Below, piece by piece: positions 17,366 to 26,860 of a stretch of DNA of 40,692 bases. The notes under the pieces are model-generated. The model was not told the DNA's origin. It made no database searches and was given only the letters and a program-made list of their open reading frames with translations. A program made the position numbers and the translations under genes. Origin of the DNA: Bacteriovoracaceae bacterium (lineage in GTDB: Bacteria > Bdellovibrionota > Bacteriovoracia > Bacteriovoracales > Bacteriovoracaceae); NCBI GenBank assembly GCA_947461175.1, contig CANHIY010000010.1:1-40692 (forward strand), written 5' to 3'. Each line of letters starts with the position of its first letter. Position 1 is the stretch's first letter.

Positions 17366-20300
17366 AACACCTAATGCTGAACAACTTAAGGCAATTAATC
17401 ATGATGGAGGTGTTCTTCTTAAAGCTGGTGCAGGTTCTGGTAAAACCTTTGTGCTTGTAGAACACATCTGTCATCTAACTGCAATTTGGATTTCGGAATT
17501 CAAAAAAAGAAAGGATTCAAATTTTGAGGAGTACATAAGGAAAAAGTTTTCTGAAGTCGTCATGATGACATTTACCAAGAAAGCTGCTGGAGAAATGAAT
17601 ATCAGACTGAACGACAGATTCATAGAGCAGTCTCAAATGGAAGGGGATGATAGAAAGTTTTGGGAAATCGCCAACGATGTTCTTCCGGTTTTAACAGTAA
17701 CAACAATAGATGGCTTTTGTCGTAAATTAATCTCTGGTGGTTTTTTTCCTCACCTATCACCGGATGCAAAAATTATTTTTAATGCTGAAAGAACCAATCA
17801 GGTGAAAAAAATCATCGATGAATGGTTTCTCTATTCAATTCAACATATTGATAAGTCTATATTGGACATAGTTCTCCGAGAGAAGAAATCCCTTCTTAAT
17901 GCTTTTACAAACATATTTAATGATCCAGAGCTTAGAATTTCATGGAAAAAATTTGATATTGATCAAATTCGACCTGACTCAGTTAAAGACATACTCATTC
18001 AGTCATTTCAACTTAATGGACTCTCTGAATCCATAGAAGCTTTTAAAAGACTCGATTTGGATACTGAAAATAATCGTTCTGCTTTTGAAAAGATGGTTTC
18101 TATCTTTCAAAATTCTGCACCAGACTTAATTGATTCTGTGGATAAGTTCAAAATTTACGCAGAACTTTTTAGTTCCATTAAAAAGCTTGAAGGAGAACGG
18201 ACACAAAAGAAAAAAACACCCCAGTCTTTGGCAGCAAAAAATGGATTATTTGAATTAAGGAGTTGGATTAATTACTGGAAAGATGGACTTTATGATTATC
18301 ATCACCATTTTGAATCAATGGTTCTTCCGTGGATGAATCTTTGTTTAAATATTTTTAACTATATTGATTCTAGATTAGATCCTAATCAAGGTATGACTTT
18401 CGGAGATATTGAATATTTTGTTTCTTTGGGTCTTGATAATTTTGAGTATAGACAAAAAGTTCAACAAACATATCAATATTTTATTGTAGATGAATTTCAA
18501 GATACCTCAAGTCTTCAGTTCAGTATCATTCGTGAACTCATTGGCTCAGATTATAAAAAATTATTTTGTGTAGGAGACCCCAAGCAGGCAATTTACGGCT
18601 TTAGAGGTGGTGAGTTGACAGTATTTCAAAACTGCATGAACTTAATTCCCCAAGTAAGGAGTTTGGTTAATAACTATCGCTCCCTTGCAGAAATTATTAA
18701 CTTTAATAATTCATTTTTCAAAACCGTACTTCCGTTAGGGCCAAATTTTGAATCCCATGACCCCTTCACTGTTGACTCAGAAGACCAGGAAGTGCCTTAT
18801 TCTGAGCAACCTAAGACTCCTGGAACAGTACTTGTTTATTCTGCTATGCTCAGTAGAGATTTAGAACAAGAGGGTAAGTTTTCCAATGAAGAGATTAACA
18901 GGCTTGAAGCGTTGGCACTTTGTCATGCCATAAAGGCCGAACGACAGACTACCTCTAATATCTGTACTGTTCTTTATAGCAGATTAAGGCCCAGTGCTGA
19001 ACTTATCCGGAAACTTATGGATGAGGGTATAGGTTTTACAGCCCAATATAAGATTGATCTTTTGGATGATCCTCTCATGGGTATCTTTTTATCCCTTCTT
19101 AAGAGAAATTTTGATTCGAATCTGACCAGCAGGGATAGGTACCCACTTTTTATGGTCGATAATTATCTACGGATTCTTGGAATCAAAAAAAGTTGTGAGG
19201 AAAAGTGGTTACTTGATTTTGATGAAGATATTAAATACTGGGGTCTTGTAAATGCTTTTCATAAGTTTATTTTTAAACTCAATATAACTAACGAAAACTC
19301 TGATATTAACTTTGGCTTTATTGAGATCATTGCAAGACTTCATGATCAGGATCCTGAATCCGTTTTAACACAAATCTCTGCCAGTAAAAATGATAAACTT
19401 AATCTTGAACTAAGATCGGGAACTGAATCTCACATGGTGCAGATCATGTCTGCCCATGCCTCCAAAGGACTGGAGTTCGATTCGGTTTATTTAGGTGGCA
19501 TATATACAAATGGTAAGGAGCAAAATGATGGGAGTCTTTTTGGGGATTTCCCAGGAAGCTTTAAATGGTACATGGACTTATCAAAGAAATTAACTCGTAA
19601 ATCTCCGATGTATCTTTTAGAAAGTGAAATAGGTAAAATTAAAAATTTTTCTGAGTCTAAACGTTTATTTTATGTAGCTTGCACAAGGGCAAAGAAAAAA
19701 TTGTCTTGGGTGAAATTTTTATTCCCAGAAAAATCTTTTAGTGTACCTAAAAATAGCTGGTCGATTGGACTTAATCTTTGGATGAGCGATACAGATAAAA
19801 ATGAAATTACAAAGTCAGTTCGGTTTTTAGAATTAAATCTCATGGAAATAGACAAAGGAAGTGTTCATCCATCACTTCCGCTTTTCTTTTTTGACCCAAC
19901 GGGCATCTATCAAAAAGGTCATCGCAGGGAAGATTTATTAATTTCCGCTGAGATGAGTGCTACAAAATTAAATACACTGATAGATTGTCCGAGAAAATTT
20001 TACTTATCAAATACTTTAAAAATGCCCGAGCCTGATTCGATTCCAGGATTCTCTTTCCCTAATGATGAAAACGTGGATACAGATGTAAGTCATCTTAAAT
20101 CTTCAGGAGAAAGAGGGAGTATGCTTCATTTAGAAATATCAAAAGGAATTAAAAATAATTTTAATTTTTCTAAAAATATTTTTGATGAAAGCACGTTGAA
20201 AGCACTTGAGTGGACTCTTGATTTACTAAAGAAAAAAAGTCATGAATTTTTATTAGTATCCGAGACTCCTCTTAAATTTAAATTTTTTAATTTTATGATT

Positions 20301-20639
20301 TCAGGGATTCCAGATCTGATTCTTTTTTCCAAGAATGATCATACTGCTCAGGTTTGGGACTTTAAAACTGGAGGAATTTCAAAAGACAAACTCAATCATT
20401 ACTGGTCCCAGTTAATGATATATGCCTACGCACTTTTTGAACTTAGGAGAGTTGATAAAAGTAGTCTGGTAGATGTTGTGCTATGTTTTGTTGATAAAAA
20501 AGAGCTTCTTCAAAAAAAAGTAAGCTTCACCGATTGTGTTGAATATCTCTACCCCCTGTGGAAATCCCAAAATGAACCCTGGAAAATCAACTCTGACCAT
20601 TGCAGTCAATGTTCTTATGGTAGCATTTGCCCTCGTTAA
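17358..20639 (+). CDS. AddA/RecB-like UvrD-family helicase-nuclease
   Basis: A 1,093-residue SF1A helicase fused to a nuclease. Motifs in order: Q motif NAEQLKAI; I, KAGAGSGKTFVL; Ia, MMTFTKKAAGEM; TTIDGFC; II, FIVDEFQDTSSLQF; III, LFCVGDPKQAIYGFRGG; IV, LVNNYRS; V, IMSAHASKGLEFDSVYLGG; VI, RLFYVACTRAKKKL. The C-terminal nuclease has GSMLHLEISKG, SGIPDLILF, VWDFKTGG and QLMIYAYAL. It also has C877 and C1082-x2-C1085-x5-C1091, an AddB-type iron-sulfur signature that canonical AddA lacks. ATG 17358 is preferred to GTG 17346; either overlaps the AddB-like gene, so the two subunits are made together. Role inferred: processive unwinding and degradation of DNA ends, feeding RecA. Confidence 0.88.
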   Translation: MSRTPNAEQLKAINHDGGVLLKAGAGSGKTFVLVEHICHLTAIWISEFKKRKDSNFEEYIRKKFSEVVMMTFTKKAAGEMNIRLNDRFIEQSQMEGDDRKFWEIANDVLPVLTVTTIDGFCRKLISGGFFPHLSPDAKIIFNAERTNQVKKIIDEWFLYSIQHIDKSILDIVLREKKSLLNAFTNIFNDPELRISWKKFDIDQIRPDSVKDILIQSFQLNGLSESIEAFKRLDLDTENNRSAFEKMVSIFQNSAPDLIDSVDKFKIYAELFSSIKKLEGERTQKKKTPQSLAAKNGLFELRSWINYWKDGLYDYHHHFESMVLPWMNLCLNIFNYIDSRLDPNQGMTFGDIEYFVSLGLDNFEYRQKVQQTYQYFIVDEFQDTSSLQFSIIRELIGSDYKKLFCVGDPKQAIYGFRGGELTVFQNCMNLIPQVRSLVNNYRSLAEIINFNNSFFKTVLPLGPNFESHDPFTVDSEDQEVPYSEQPKTPGTVLVYSAMLSRDLEQEGKFSNEEINRLEALALCHAIKAERQTTSNICTVLYSRLRPSAELIRKLMDEGIGFTAQYKIDLLDDPLMGIFLSLLKRNFDSNLTSRDRYPLFMVDNYLRILGIKKSCEEKWLLDFDEDIKYWGLVNAFHKFIFKLNITNENSDINFGFIEIIARLHDQDPESVLTQISASKNDKLNLELRSGTESHMVQIMSAHASKGLEFDSVYLGGIYTNGKEQNDGSLFGDFPGSFKWYMDLSKKLTRKSPMYLLESEIGKIKNFSESKRLFYVACTRAKKKLSWVKFLFPEKSFSVPKNSWSIGLNLWMSDTDKNEITKSVRFLELNLMEIDKGSVHPSLPLFFFDPTGIYQKGHRREDLLISAEMSATKLNTLIDCPRKFYLSNTLKMPEPDSIPGFSFPNDENVDTDVSHLKSSGERGSMLHLEISKGIKNNFNFSKNIFDESTLKALEWTLDLLKKKSHEFLLVSETPLKFKFFNFMISGIPDLILFSKNDHTAQVWDFKTGGISKDKLNHYWSQLMIYAYALFELRRVDKSSLVDVVLCFVDKKELLQKKVSFTDCVEYLYPLWKSQNEPWKINSDHCSQCSYGSICPR

Positions 20640-20648
20640 CCCGAAAAC

Positions 20649-20701
20649 TTGCGTCACATTATGGACATGTTAGAATTTTAATAAATTGAAAATTGTTCTA
20701 A
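20649..20701 (+). promoter_or_regulatory. Candidate promoter and dyad before the Glt-like operon
   Basis: TTGCGT (20650-20655) and TAGAAT (20671-20676) are 15-16 bases apart and fit a weak sigma70-type promoter. An imperfect dyad, TTAGAA-TTTT (20670-20679) with AAAA-TTG-TTCTAA (20689-20701), overlaps the -10 region and expected start point, where an operator would lie. Both calls are by eye. Confidence 0.3.
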
Positions 20702-20715
20702 CAAGTGAAGTATAA

Positions 20716-21429
20716 ATGAAAAAAAATCTCTTAGTTTTGTTAATGCTCCTTTTGAGCATGTCCTTGATGGCATCGGAAAAATCACTCTACAATTTTTCAT
20801 GGTTGGATAATGATAAAGAAATTTATGTTCTTCAAAATAGAAAGTTCCGTAAGGATGGTAACTTGTATTTGGGCGCCACCGCTGCTTATAACTTAAGTCA
20901 ACCTTTCCTGGATGCTTTTGGTGGTACAGTTCGAGGAGGATATTTTTTCTCAGAGGATTGGGGATTAGAATTTTTGTATGGTAAAAATTCAAATAAGGAA
21001 AATGACACTGCCAAGGGTGTGAAAGAACAAGGCACTGTTCCCTTTTATAGAAGCATTGATTCTTTCATGGGGGCAACCATCATGTGGTCTCCCTTTTATT
21101 CAAAAATTAATACATTCAATAAAGTCTTTTATTTTGACTGGATGTTTGGTTTGGGAATTGGAAGCATTTCAACGGAAGACAATAGAAATAAGTTTGATAC
21201 AACTGCTACAAATCAAGATGAATTAACAAAAGAAAGCCACATCGGTGCCCTCTGGAATACTGGTTTTAGGTTTTACTTAAATGAAAGTTGGAGTTTGCGG
21301 CTTGATCTTACCGGTCAGGCTTATAAGGCAGACAAAACTAAGAAGACTCAAGCTGCAGCTGAAACAACAAAGGCTACTAAAGTTTACAATAATTACGACT
21401 TAGGCTTGGGGCTAAATTACGCTTTTTAA
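20716..21429 (+). CDS. Outer-membrane beta-barrel protein (GltA/GltB/GltH type)
   Basis: A 237-residue protein with a strong signal peptide (MKKNLLVLLMLLLSMSLMAS). The mature part has alternating amphipathic strands typical of an eight-stranded barrel (GNLYLGATAAYNLS, GGTVRGGYFFSEDWGLEFLY, YFDWMFGLGIGS, LWNTGFRFYLNESWSLRLDL) and ends in NYDLGLGLNYAF, with the aromatic C-terminal residue used for outer-membrane insertion. This pattern resembles the small barrel domain (TIGR04565 type) shared by GltA, GltB and GltH of the Myxococcus gliding complex. A Lys/Thr/Ala-rich insertion (about residues 205-222) probably forms a surface or periplasmic loop. As first gene of the Glt-like operon it is likely the outer-membrane anchor. 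Start ATG has only a weak GAAG site. Confidence 0.78.
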   Translation: MKKNLLVLLMLLLSMSLMASEKSLYNFSWLDNDKEIYVLQNRKFRKDGNLYLGATAAYNLSQPFLDAFGGTVRGGYFFSEDWGLEFLYGKNSNKENDTAKGVKEQGTVPFYRSIDSFMGATIMWSPFYSKINTFNKVFYFDWMFGLGIGSISTEDNRNKFDTTATNQDELTKESHIGALWNTGFRFYLNESWSLRLDLTGQAYKADKTKKTQAAAETTKATKVYNNYDLGLGLNYAF

Positions 21430-21442
21430 TAAAAAGGAGAAC

Positions 21443-22855
21443 ATGATGTTCTCAAAGATATTACTTGTTTCATTATTTTTTATAAAAACTTCCTGGGCTT
21501 CCTATGAAGCTGCAGACAGGGTTTACGGTAGCGGAAGTTTTTCATATTCTGATAACCGACGACTTCTTATTGAGTTGATTAATAGTGGGTATTATTTTTC
21601 AATTATTCCATGGATGAAAGAACACATTGTAAAGACTAATAGAGGCCTTGATAAAGAGCTTGAAGAGGCTTTAGATTTAATGATTTATCACACGGGAGTG
21701 AAGCCCTTTGAGTCTCTCCCCGATGAGATTTTAAAAAAATCAAGATCAGGTAATGTTCGATATATTCTTGCGAAAAGACTTCTTAAGAATAATAAGTCCC
21801 AGGAAGCAATTGAAGAGCTAAATCAAATTTCAGGGGATCACCCATCATTTCCCTTCATATCAAACCTCAAAGCTGTCATCTACTCTGAATTAGGTGATCC
21901 TAAAGAAGCAATAAATCAGTTCAGGGATTGCATCAGGTCTTCTGATCAGAGAATCAAAAAAACTGATTCGATGGTTCTTAAAAATCAATTGCAAACAAAC
22001 AAAGATTATTGCCTCGCTGGAATTGCTCGTTCTTTCTTTGCTTTAAAAGATTTCGAAAAAGCAGAGTTAAGTTATTTAGATATACCAAAAGAGTCATTTG
22101 TATGGCCGGAGATACTTTTTGAGGAAGCTTGGAATAGCTACTATCAAAAGAATTATAATCGTACATTGGGTAAGCTCGTTTCCTACAAAGCACCTGTCTT
22201 TGATTTTATTTTTAAGCCTGAGGCCGAGGTATTGAAAGGTTTAAGTTATCTTAAAATGTGTCTTTATGATGATGCTAGAAAGATCTCGGATGATTTTTAT
22301 AATGAGTTATTAAATCCCTCCAGAGACCTTAGGTCATTTCTGATAAAGAGGGGAAAGGACTATAAGTATTTTTACGAATTAATGTCAGACTTTGAGGATC
22401 AAAAGGCACCACCACTTCCCATCATTGAGAATATTCTTAAATCTGTCAGTAAGGATGCCGCTTATATTGAAATGAAAAGTGCACTCCTGATGTCCATTGA
22501 GGAATATAAAAAGTTAGAGAAATTACGGGAGTCCCGGATGAATATTGATCTTGTAAAAAACATCAGGACAGTTGTTGATGAATACAGAACAATGATAGGA
22601 GCCTATGTCCGTTCAAGTTTAGTTTCTAAATATTCAGTTTTGTATTCTGCCTTTCAGGACATGAGCTACATCAAGCTCGAGGTGTTGGCGCAAAGGAAGG
22701 AGAAGCTTTATCAGTCAGATTTCATTCCAAATAAAAAGCGTGGAGATGTTCAATACATTGAAAGAAATGATAAGCAATATTTTTGGATTTTTAACGGCGA
22801 ATTTTGGGCAGATGAACTTGGTGACTATGTATTTGCGTTGAGGTCTGAATGCTAA
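21443..22855 (+). CDS. Periplasmic TPR-type protein, Glt complex component
   Basis: A 470-residue protein with signal peptide (MMFSKILLVSLFFIKTSWA) and helical repeats of TPR type, for example NVRYILAKRLLKNNKSQEAI, ISNLKAVIYSELGDPKEAI, YCLAGIARSFFALKDFEKAE and LFEEAWNSYYQKNYNRTL. The C-terminal 150 residues are a charged helical region ending in an aromatic block (FWIFNGEFWADELGDYVF), which I recall as typical of a class of delta-proteobacterial TPR proteins including GltC-like ones; this is memory, not a search. AAGGAG lies six bases before the ATG and the next gene overlaps its end by seven bases. Expected to be periplasmic and part of the same complex as its neighbours. Confidence 0.78.
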   Translation: MMFSKILLVSLFFIKTSWASYEAADRVYGSGSFSYSDNRRLLIELINSGYYFSIIPWMKEHIVKTNRGLDKELEEALDLMIYHTGVKPFESLPDEILKKSRSGNVRYILAKRLLKNNKSQEAIEELNQISGDHPSFPFISNLKAVIYSELGDPKEAINQFRDCIRSSDQRIKKTDSMVLKNQLQTNKDYCLAGIARSFFALKDFEKAELSYLDIPKESFVWPEILFEEAWNSYYQKNYNRTLGKLVSYKAPVFDFIFKPEAEVLKGLSYLKMCLYDDARKISDDFYNELLNPSRDLRSFLIKRGKDYKYFYELMSDFEDQKAPPLPIIENILKSVSKDAAYIEMKSALLMSIEEYKKLEKLRESRMNIDLVKNIRTVVDEYRTMIGAYVRSSLVSKYSVLYSAFQDMSYIKLEVLAQRKEKLYQSDFIPNKKRGDVQYIERNDKQYFWIFNGEFWADELGDYVFALRSEC

Positions 22856-25716
22856 ATTTTATCTCGTTAATAGTTTTATTTATAAATATAGCTTTTGCTG
22901 AGCGCCTAAATCTTGACCAGAGAAGAAGTAAGATTATTTCAATTGTTGATGAGGAACTGGCAGAAGTGACAAGGCTCGCAAGGCAACAAAATCAAAAGGT
23001 TCCTGATACATTGTTTAGAATCTCAGAACTGTATCTTGAAAAGGCAAGGATTTACCGCGAAACTGAGAATGAAAAATATCTCTCTATCAAACCTGAAGCA
23101 AGGACTACCCTTAATAAGAAAGATTTTTTTAAATATTCAGAAAAGTTGTTTCTGGAGGCTAATGAGTCTGCATTACTTGTTGCCAAGAAGTTCCCCAACT
23201 ACAAAGAGATTGGCGATGTTTATTACATCCTTGCGTTTAACTACAAAGAACTAGGAAATGATGAACTTGCAAAAAAATACTTCAAGCTAGCATCAGGAAA
23301 AGTAAAAGACCCTCAGATTGCAAACAAATCTAAGGTCGCCCTTGCTGACTATTATTTAAATGAAAAGAATTATCAAGAAGCGATTCCTTATTACGAATCA
23401 TCTTTAAAAAATATGGATGATAAATGGTGGACTAAAGATGCCTTTAACTTGGCCTGGTGTTATTACAGGGTTAAAAGTTTCAATTCAGCAATTAATTTGA
23501 TGAAAGATGTTCATAAGAAATCTGGTGGTAAGTTTGTAGACATGAGAGGACAAGTAGAGCGAGACATAGGCATTTTCTATGTAGATGCAAACCGGATTGG
23601 AGAAGGGATCGATTTTTTTGAAAAACTTGGTATTAATTATACAGATCAATTTATTCAAATTTCTACGAAGCTTACCTCTCAAGGAAGATTCGATCTTGCT
23701 GATAGCTTGTTGAAGCGTCTTCATAGTATTGAAAAAAATAAGACCAAAAAGATACAAGTTTTGCTTGCAGAGTTATATCTTTATGACAAGTTTAACAAAG
23801 AAGACGAGCACATTCTTGTTTCTACTGAACTGGTGGACTCTCATTTAAAGTCACCTTTTGAAAAATCTGACCTTGAAAAACTCATTTATCAGGTCAACAA
23901 GAAAGCAGCTGAAATTCAAAAAACTCTCGCCTCTGATATTTATAAGAGTGTACCGAAAATTCAAAAGAAAAAAGCTAAGCTCGCCATGGCTTATTTTGAA
24001 CTTTCTGGAAAGCTAGACCCAGATCAGAGGTCTGAGAAAATATTTTTTCAGGGCGAAACAGCTTTCGTTGCGGGTAATTTTGAAGATGCACTTAAGTATT
24101 ATTTGAAAGCTTTTGACTCGGCAAGGTCTGGTCAGCAGAGTGAAGTCATGAAAAAAAGTTCTGAGGGAATGCTCGCTTGTATCGGAAATCCCGATTTTCC
24201 GCAATCCACTGTCTCGCGCTATTACATTCCAGTTTACTCCAGATACTTGTTGGTTGATTCCAGATCCCAAAGGGCATCTTCAATTTATATAAAACTTTTT
24301 AATTCTCAGTTTGATGCTAAAGATATCTCTGGAGCAGAGGAAACACTCATAAGTTTTGCAAAATCATTCCCCTCTGAATCACTTAATCAAGAAGGTATGC
24401 TCGCCAAAATTATGGAGCATTTTAGAAAATTGAAAGATTACGATAATGTGAAGAAATATGTAAGAAAAATTAATTCAGGTGAATTTAAAGTTTCTACTAA
24501 ATATGCAGACGCTCTCAAAGTTCTTCAAACTAAAATTCAAATAGAGGGTGTTCAGAAATCATTAGAAAAGGGTGAGAAAGATATTGCGCTTAAAGGTTAT
24601 CACCAGATATACGCTTCAAATGAAACTACCCCAAAAGCTAAGGTAAATGCTGCCTATAACCTTGCTACGCTGTATTTTGAAAAAGGTGACACTGAAAATT
24701 GTTACAAATGGATTCAAACAGCATTAAAAGAAATGGATCATCCGGAGGTGGTGAGATTTGCTGATTCTATCCTCAGTATGGCAGCAGGGCTATTTTTAAA
24801 ACAAAAGTTTTTTGAATCATCTGATATCTCTTTTAGTGTTTTAACTAAGTTATGTAGGGAAAATTCTTCAAATAAAGACATTGCTTTTAAAAATGCAGTC
24901 TTTATTTCGCTGGCAAATGAAGACTTGGACAAAGCTTTAGAGGTCAAAAATACAGCAAAATTATGTTCTATTCCAGAGTCAGTAGTCTCAGAAGTTTCGG
25001 TAGAAATTTTGAAAGAGTTATCACTAACGAAGAGATGGGAGGTCTTTCAAGAAACGATTAAAGAGCTTGAAGTTAATTCAAGAAATCACCCTAAGCTCAT
25101 TTCTCCCCTAGAGGATCTTAGAAAGGAGTTAGTTTTAATCGGTGACTCTGATGAGGCGATGAAAATTTTTAATAAACAAAATAATTTCTATGAAACGGCA
25201 AGATCTCAGAAATTGGATATACCGGTTGATGCCCTTGATCTTATCGCTGAACGAATGATTCAGATGGCACGAGATAAAAAGAAAAAGATCGATAGCATTC
25301 AACTTATGTTTCCTGAAGAAAATTTTAACAATCAAATGAGAAACGTTCTGCAAATGATGGATCAACTGGCCAGTGATATTAACCAAATTCAAAAGATAGG
25401 TTCTGGTAAAGGAGTTGTTCAAGGTTATAAACTTATCATTGATACTTACGAAGGTTTTTCTGAAAAGCTTAAGAATTTTAGCCCACCGGATAAACAATCA
25501 GATTATGTTGAGAGTTTTAAAAAAGCGATGGCTGACATTTATGTGCCACTTCTTGATAATGCAAAGAAGCAAAGATCAGAAATCCGAAAACTTATTCTGG
25601 AAAATAAAATTTTGTCACCGCTGAATTCTGAAATTCTCATTCATCAAACCGTCATACCACAGCAGTACATTATGACGAAAGGTTCAGTTCTCATGGATAG
25701 AGGAGGGAAAAGATGA
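22849..25716 (+). CDS. Large periplasmic TPR protein (GltD/AgmU-like)
   Basis: A 955-residue protein with signal peptide (MLNFISLIVLFINIAFA) followed by a long solenoid of TPR-like helix pairs. Clear repeats include IGDVYYILAFNYKELGNDELA, VALADYYLNEKNYQEAIPYY, AFNLAWCYYRVKSFNSAI and AAYNLATLYFEKGDTENCY (each quoted only in part). The C-terminal 180 residues become a helical bundle or coiled coil. No enzyme motif is present. Size, location and position directly before a TPR lipoprotein, a tiny secreted protein and a GltG-like protein correspond to AgmU (GltD) of Myxococcus, a periplasmic scaffold of the gliding machine. GAGGT precedes the ATG; the stop overlaps the next ATG in ATGA. Confidence 0.78.
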   Translation: MLNFISLIVLFINIAFAERLNLDQRRSKIISIVDEELAEVTRLARQQNQKVPDTLFRISELYLEKARIYRETENEKYLSIKPEARTTLNKKDFFKYSEKLFLEANESALLVAKKFPNYKEIGDVYYILAFNYKELGNDELAKKYFKLASGKVKDPQIANKSKVALADYYLNEKNYQEAIPYYESSLKNMDDKWWTKDAFNLAWCYYRVKSFNSAINLMKDVHKKSGGKFVDMRGQVERDIGIFYVDANRIGEGIDFFEKLGINYTDQFIQISTKLTSQGRFDLADSLLKRLHSIEKNKTKKIQVLLAELYLYDKFNKEDEHILVSTELVDSHLKSPFEKSDLEKLIYQVNKKAAEIQKTLASDIYKSVPKIQKKKAKLAMAYFELSGKLDPDQRSEKIFFQGETAFVAGNFEDALKYYLKAFDSARSGQQSEVMKKSSEGMLACIGNPDFPQSTVSRYYIPVYSRYLLVDSRSQRASSIYIKLFNSQFDAKDISGAEETLISFAKSFPSESLNQEGMLAKIMEHFRKLKDYDNVKKYVRKINSGEFKVSTKYADALKVLQTKIQIEGVQKSLEKGEKDIALKGYHQIYASNETTPKAKVNAAYNLATLYFEKGDTENCYKWIQTALKEMDHPEVVRFADSILSMAAGLFLKQKFFESSDISFSVLTKLCRENSSNKDIAFKNAVFISLANEDLDKALEVKNTAKLCSIPESVVSEVSVEILKELSLTKRWEVFQETIKELEVNSRNHPKLISPLEDLRKELVLIGDSDEAMKIFNKQNNFYETARSQKLDIPVDALDLIAERMIQMARDKKKKIDSIQLMFPEENFNNQMRNVLQMMDQLASDINQIQKIGSGKGVVQGYKLIIDTYEGFSEKLKNFSPPDKQSDYVESFKKAMADIYVPLLDNAKKQRSEIRKLILENKILSPLNSEILIHQTVIPQQYIMTKGSVLMDRGGKR

Positions 25717-26603
25717 AAACTATTCTCATTCTTTTTTTTCTGATTTCATGCTCAACTCATAAAAAAACTATGACCCAGGATCTTAGCAAAAATGTTTCTT
25801 CTAATAGTTTTAAGAAAGAAGTTTCACTGAACAACAATAATGTTCAGGATTTTTATGCTCATCGATTAAAAACCATGAGTCCTGCATTAGAAGATGAGAC
25901 TATTGACCGGTTAAACCCTTCTGAATTAAAAAGTATGAAACCCACTTCGGATCCTCTTCTTGATATTTCATTAAAGTGTCAAAAGAAAGATTTTGAAAAT
26001 GCTTTTCATTTAGTATCTTCTCTTTTTAATCGATATCAAAAAACAGCACCTTATTGGAACCAAGTAGCGAATTGTCACCTCCTAAAAGGTTCTTATCGGA
26101 AAGCATTACTTTTTTATAATAAGGCTTTGGAGGTTGCTCCCAACTATGTCCCGGCACTTAATAATATTGGGGTTATGTACTCAAAACAGGGACTAGATCA
26201 AAAAGCGTTAGTTGCTTTTGATAGAGCGAATAAAATTTCCAAGTTTTCAAAAACACCAAGATATAATCTTTCTAGATTATATCTAAGTTATGGTTTAACT
26301 GAGATTGCGATTCCTATTTTTCAAAGTCTCCTGAATTATTCTCCCACTGATGTTGACCTTCTAAATTCGTTGGGAACTGCTTATCTCATCCAATCTGACC
26401 TGGAAAAATCGATGTCCTATTTAAATAAAATCCCAAAAAATTATTTGGTTAATCCTGAAATCGGCTTGAACTTAAGTCTACTCTACAAACGAATGGGTAA
26501 ATTAAATGAAGCGAAAAAAGTTTTTGATTCTATCATTTACCCGAAAGATGAAAGAATAAAAAAATACTTTGAATTTGTTAAAGACCAGATTGGGGAAACA
26601 TGA
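25713..26603 (+). CDS. TPR lipoprotein (GltE/AglT-like)
   Basis: A 296-residue lipoprotein. MKTILILFFLISCSTH contains the lipobox LISC with the lipid cysteine at residue 13; Ser at +2 would favour the outer membrane under the E. coli rule. A polar linker of about 80 residues leads to four or five TPRs, among them YRKALLFYNKALEVAPNYVP, LNNIGVMYSKQGLDQKALVA and LNSLGTAYLIQSDLEKSMSY. Position between the large TPR protein and the small CglF-like protein matches aglT (gltE) in Myxococcus. Translation is coupled at both ends: ATGA overlaps join it to the genes before and after. The likely role is to tether the periplasmic TPR scaffold to the outer membrane. Confidence 0.8.
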   Translation: MKTILILFFLISCSTHKKTMTQDLSKNVSSNSFKKEVSLNNNNVQDFYAHRLKTMSPALEDETIDRLNPSELKSMKPTSDPLLDISLKCQKKDFENAFHLVSSLFNRYQKTAPYWNQVANCHLLKGSYRKALLFYNKALEVAPNYVPALNNIGVMYSKQGLDQKALVAFDRANKISKFSKTPRYNLSRLYLSYGLTEIAIPIFQSLLNYSPTDVDLLNSLGTAYLIQSDLEKSMSYLNKIPKNYLVNPEIGLNLSLLYKRMGKLNEAKKVFDSIIYPKDERIKKYFEFVKDQIGET

Positions 26604-26851
26604 ATATTTTAATCTTATCAATTTCTTTTTTTTTCGTACTAAACGTTTCTGCTGAAGCACAGAAAAACGTTAGATACGAATACAAAAAGTTTGAACGGTT
26701 TGATTTTGATGAGATAGGTGTAGAAGGTGAGGCTGGTTCACCTGGAGATATCTCCATTTCCCCAAGGATGAGGAAAGAATTTCGTAACAAATTACCAGAG
26801 AAAGATAATTTTAATCGAGAAATGAAAAAAGCCATAGACGGCATACGTTAG
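26600..26851 (+). CDS. Small secreted protein, CglF/GltF-like
   Basis: An 83-residue protein with a signal peptide (MNILILSISFFFVLNVSAEA); only about 63 residues remain after cleavage. The mature part goes YEYKKFERFDFDEIGVEGEA, a P-G-D turn, a basic stretch and NFNREMKKAIDGI. The sequence 'hydrophobic/acidic strand - V-x-G - P - basic - N-F-x-x-E-M - D' agrees with what I remember of CglF, the small outer-membrane gliding protein of myxobacteria, and the position just before the GltG-like gene agrees too. Family membership is an inference from memory. The ATG overlaps the preceding stop (ATGA) and the next gene starts nine bases after its stop, so it is firmly inside the operon. Confidence 0.72.
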   Translation: MNILILSISFFFVLNVSAEAQKNVRYEYKKFERFDFDEIGVEGEAGSPGDISISPRMRKEFRNKLPEKDNFNREMKKAIDGIR

Positions 26852-26860
26852 GGGATTGAA

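Noticed and set aside
15008-20639. Helicase-nuclease pair as an anti-phage defence system
   Set aside because: The motifs and order are those of AddAB-type recombination enzymes, and no other defence or mobile gene lies nearby; a housekeeping repair role is simpler.
25135-25497. 120-codon minus-strand open frame inside the large TPR gene
   Set aside because: Antisense to a well-supported gene with signal peptide and repeats; no start context or motif of its own.
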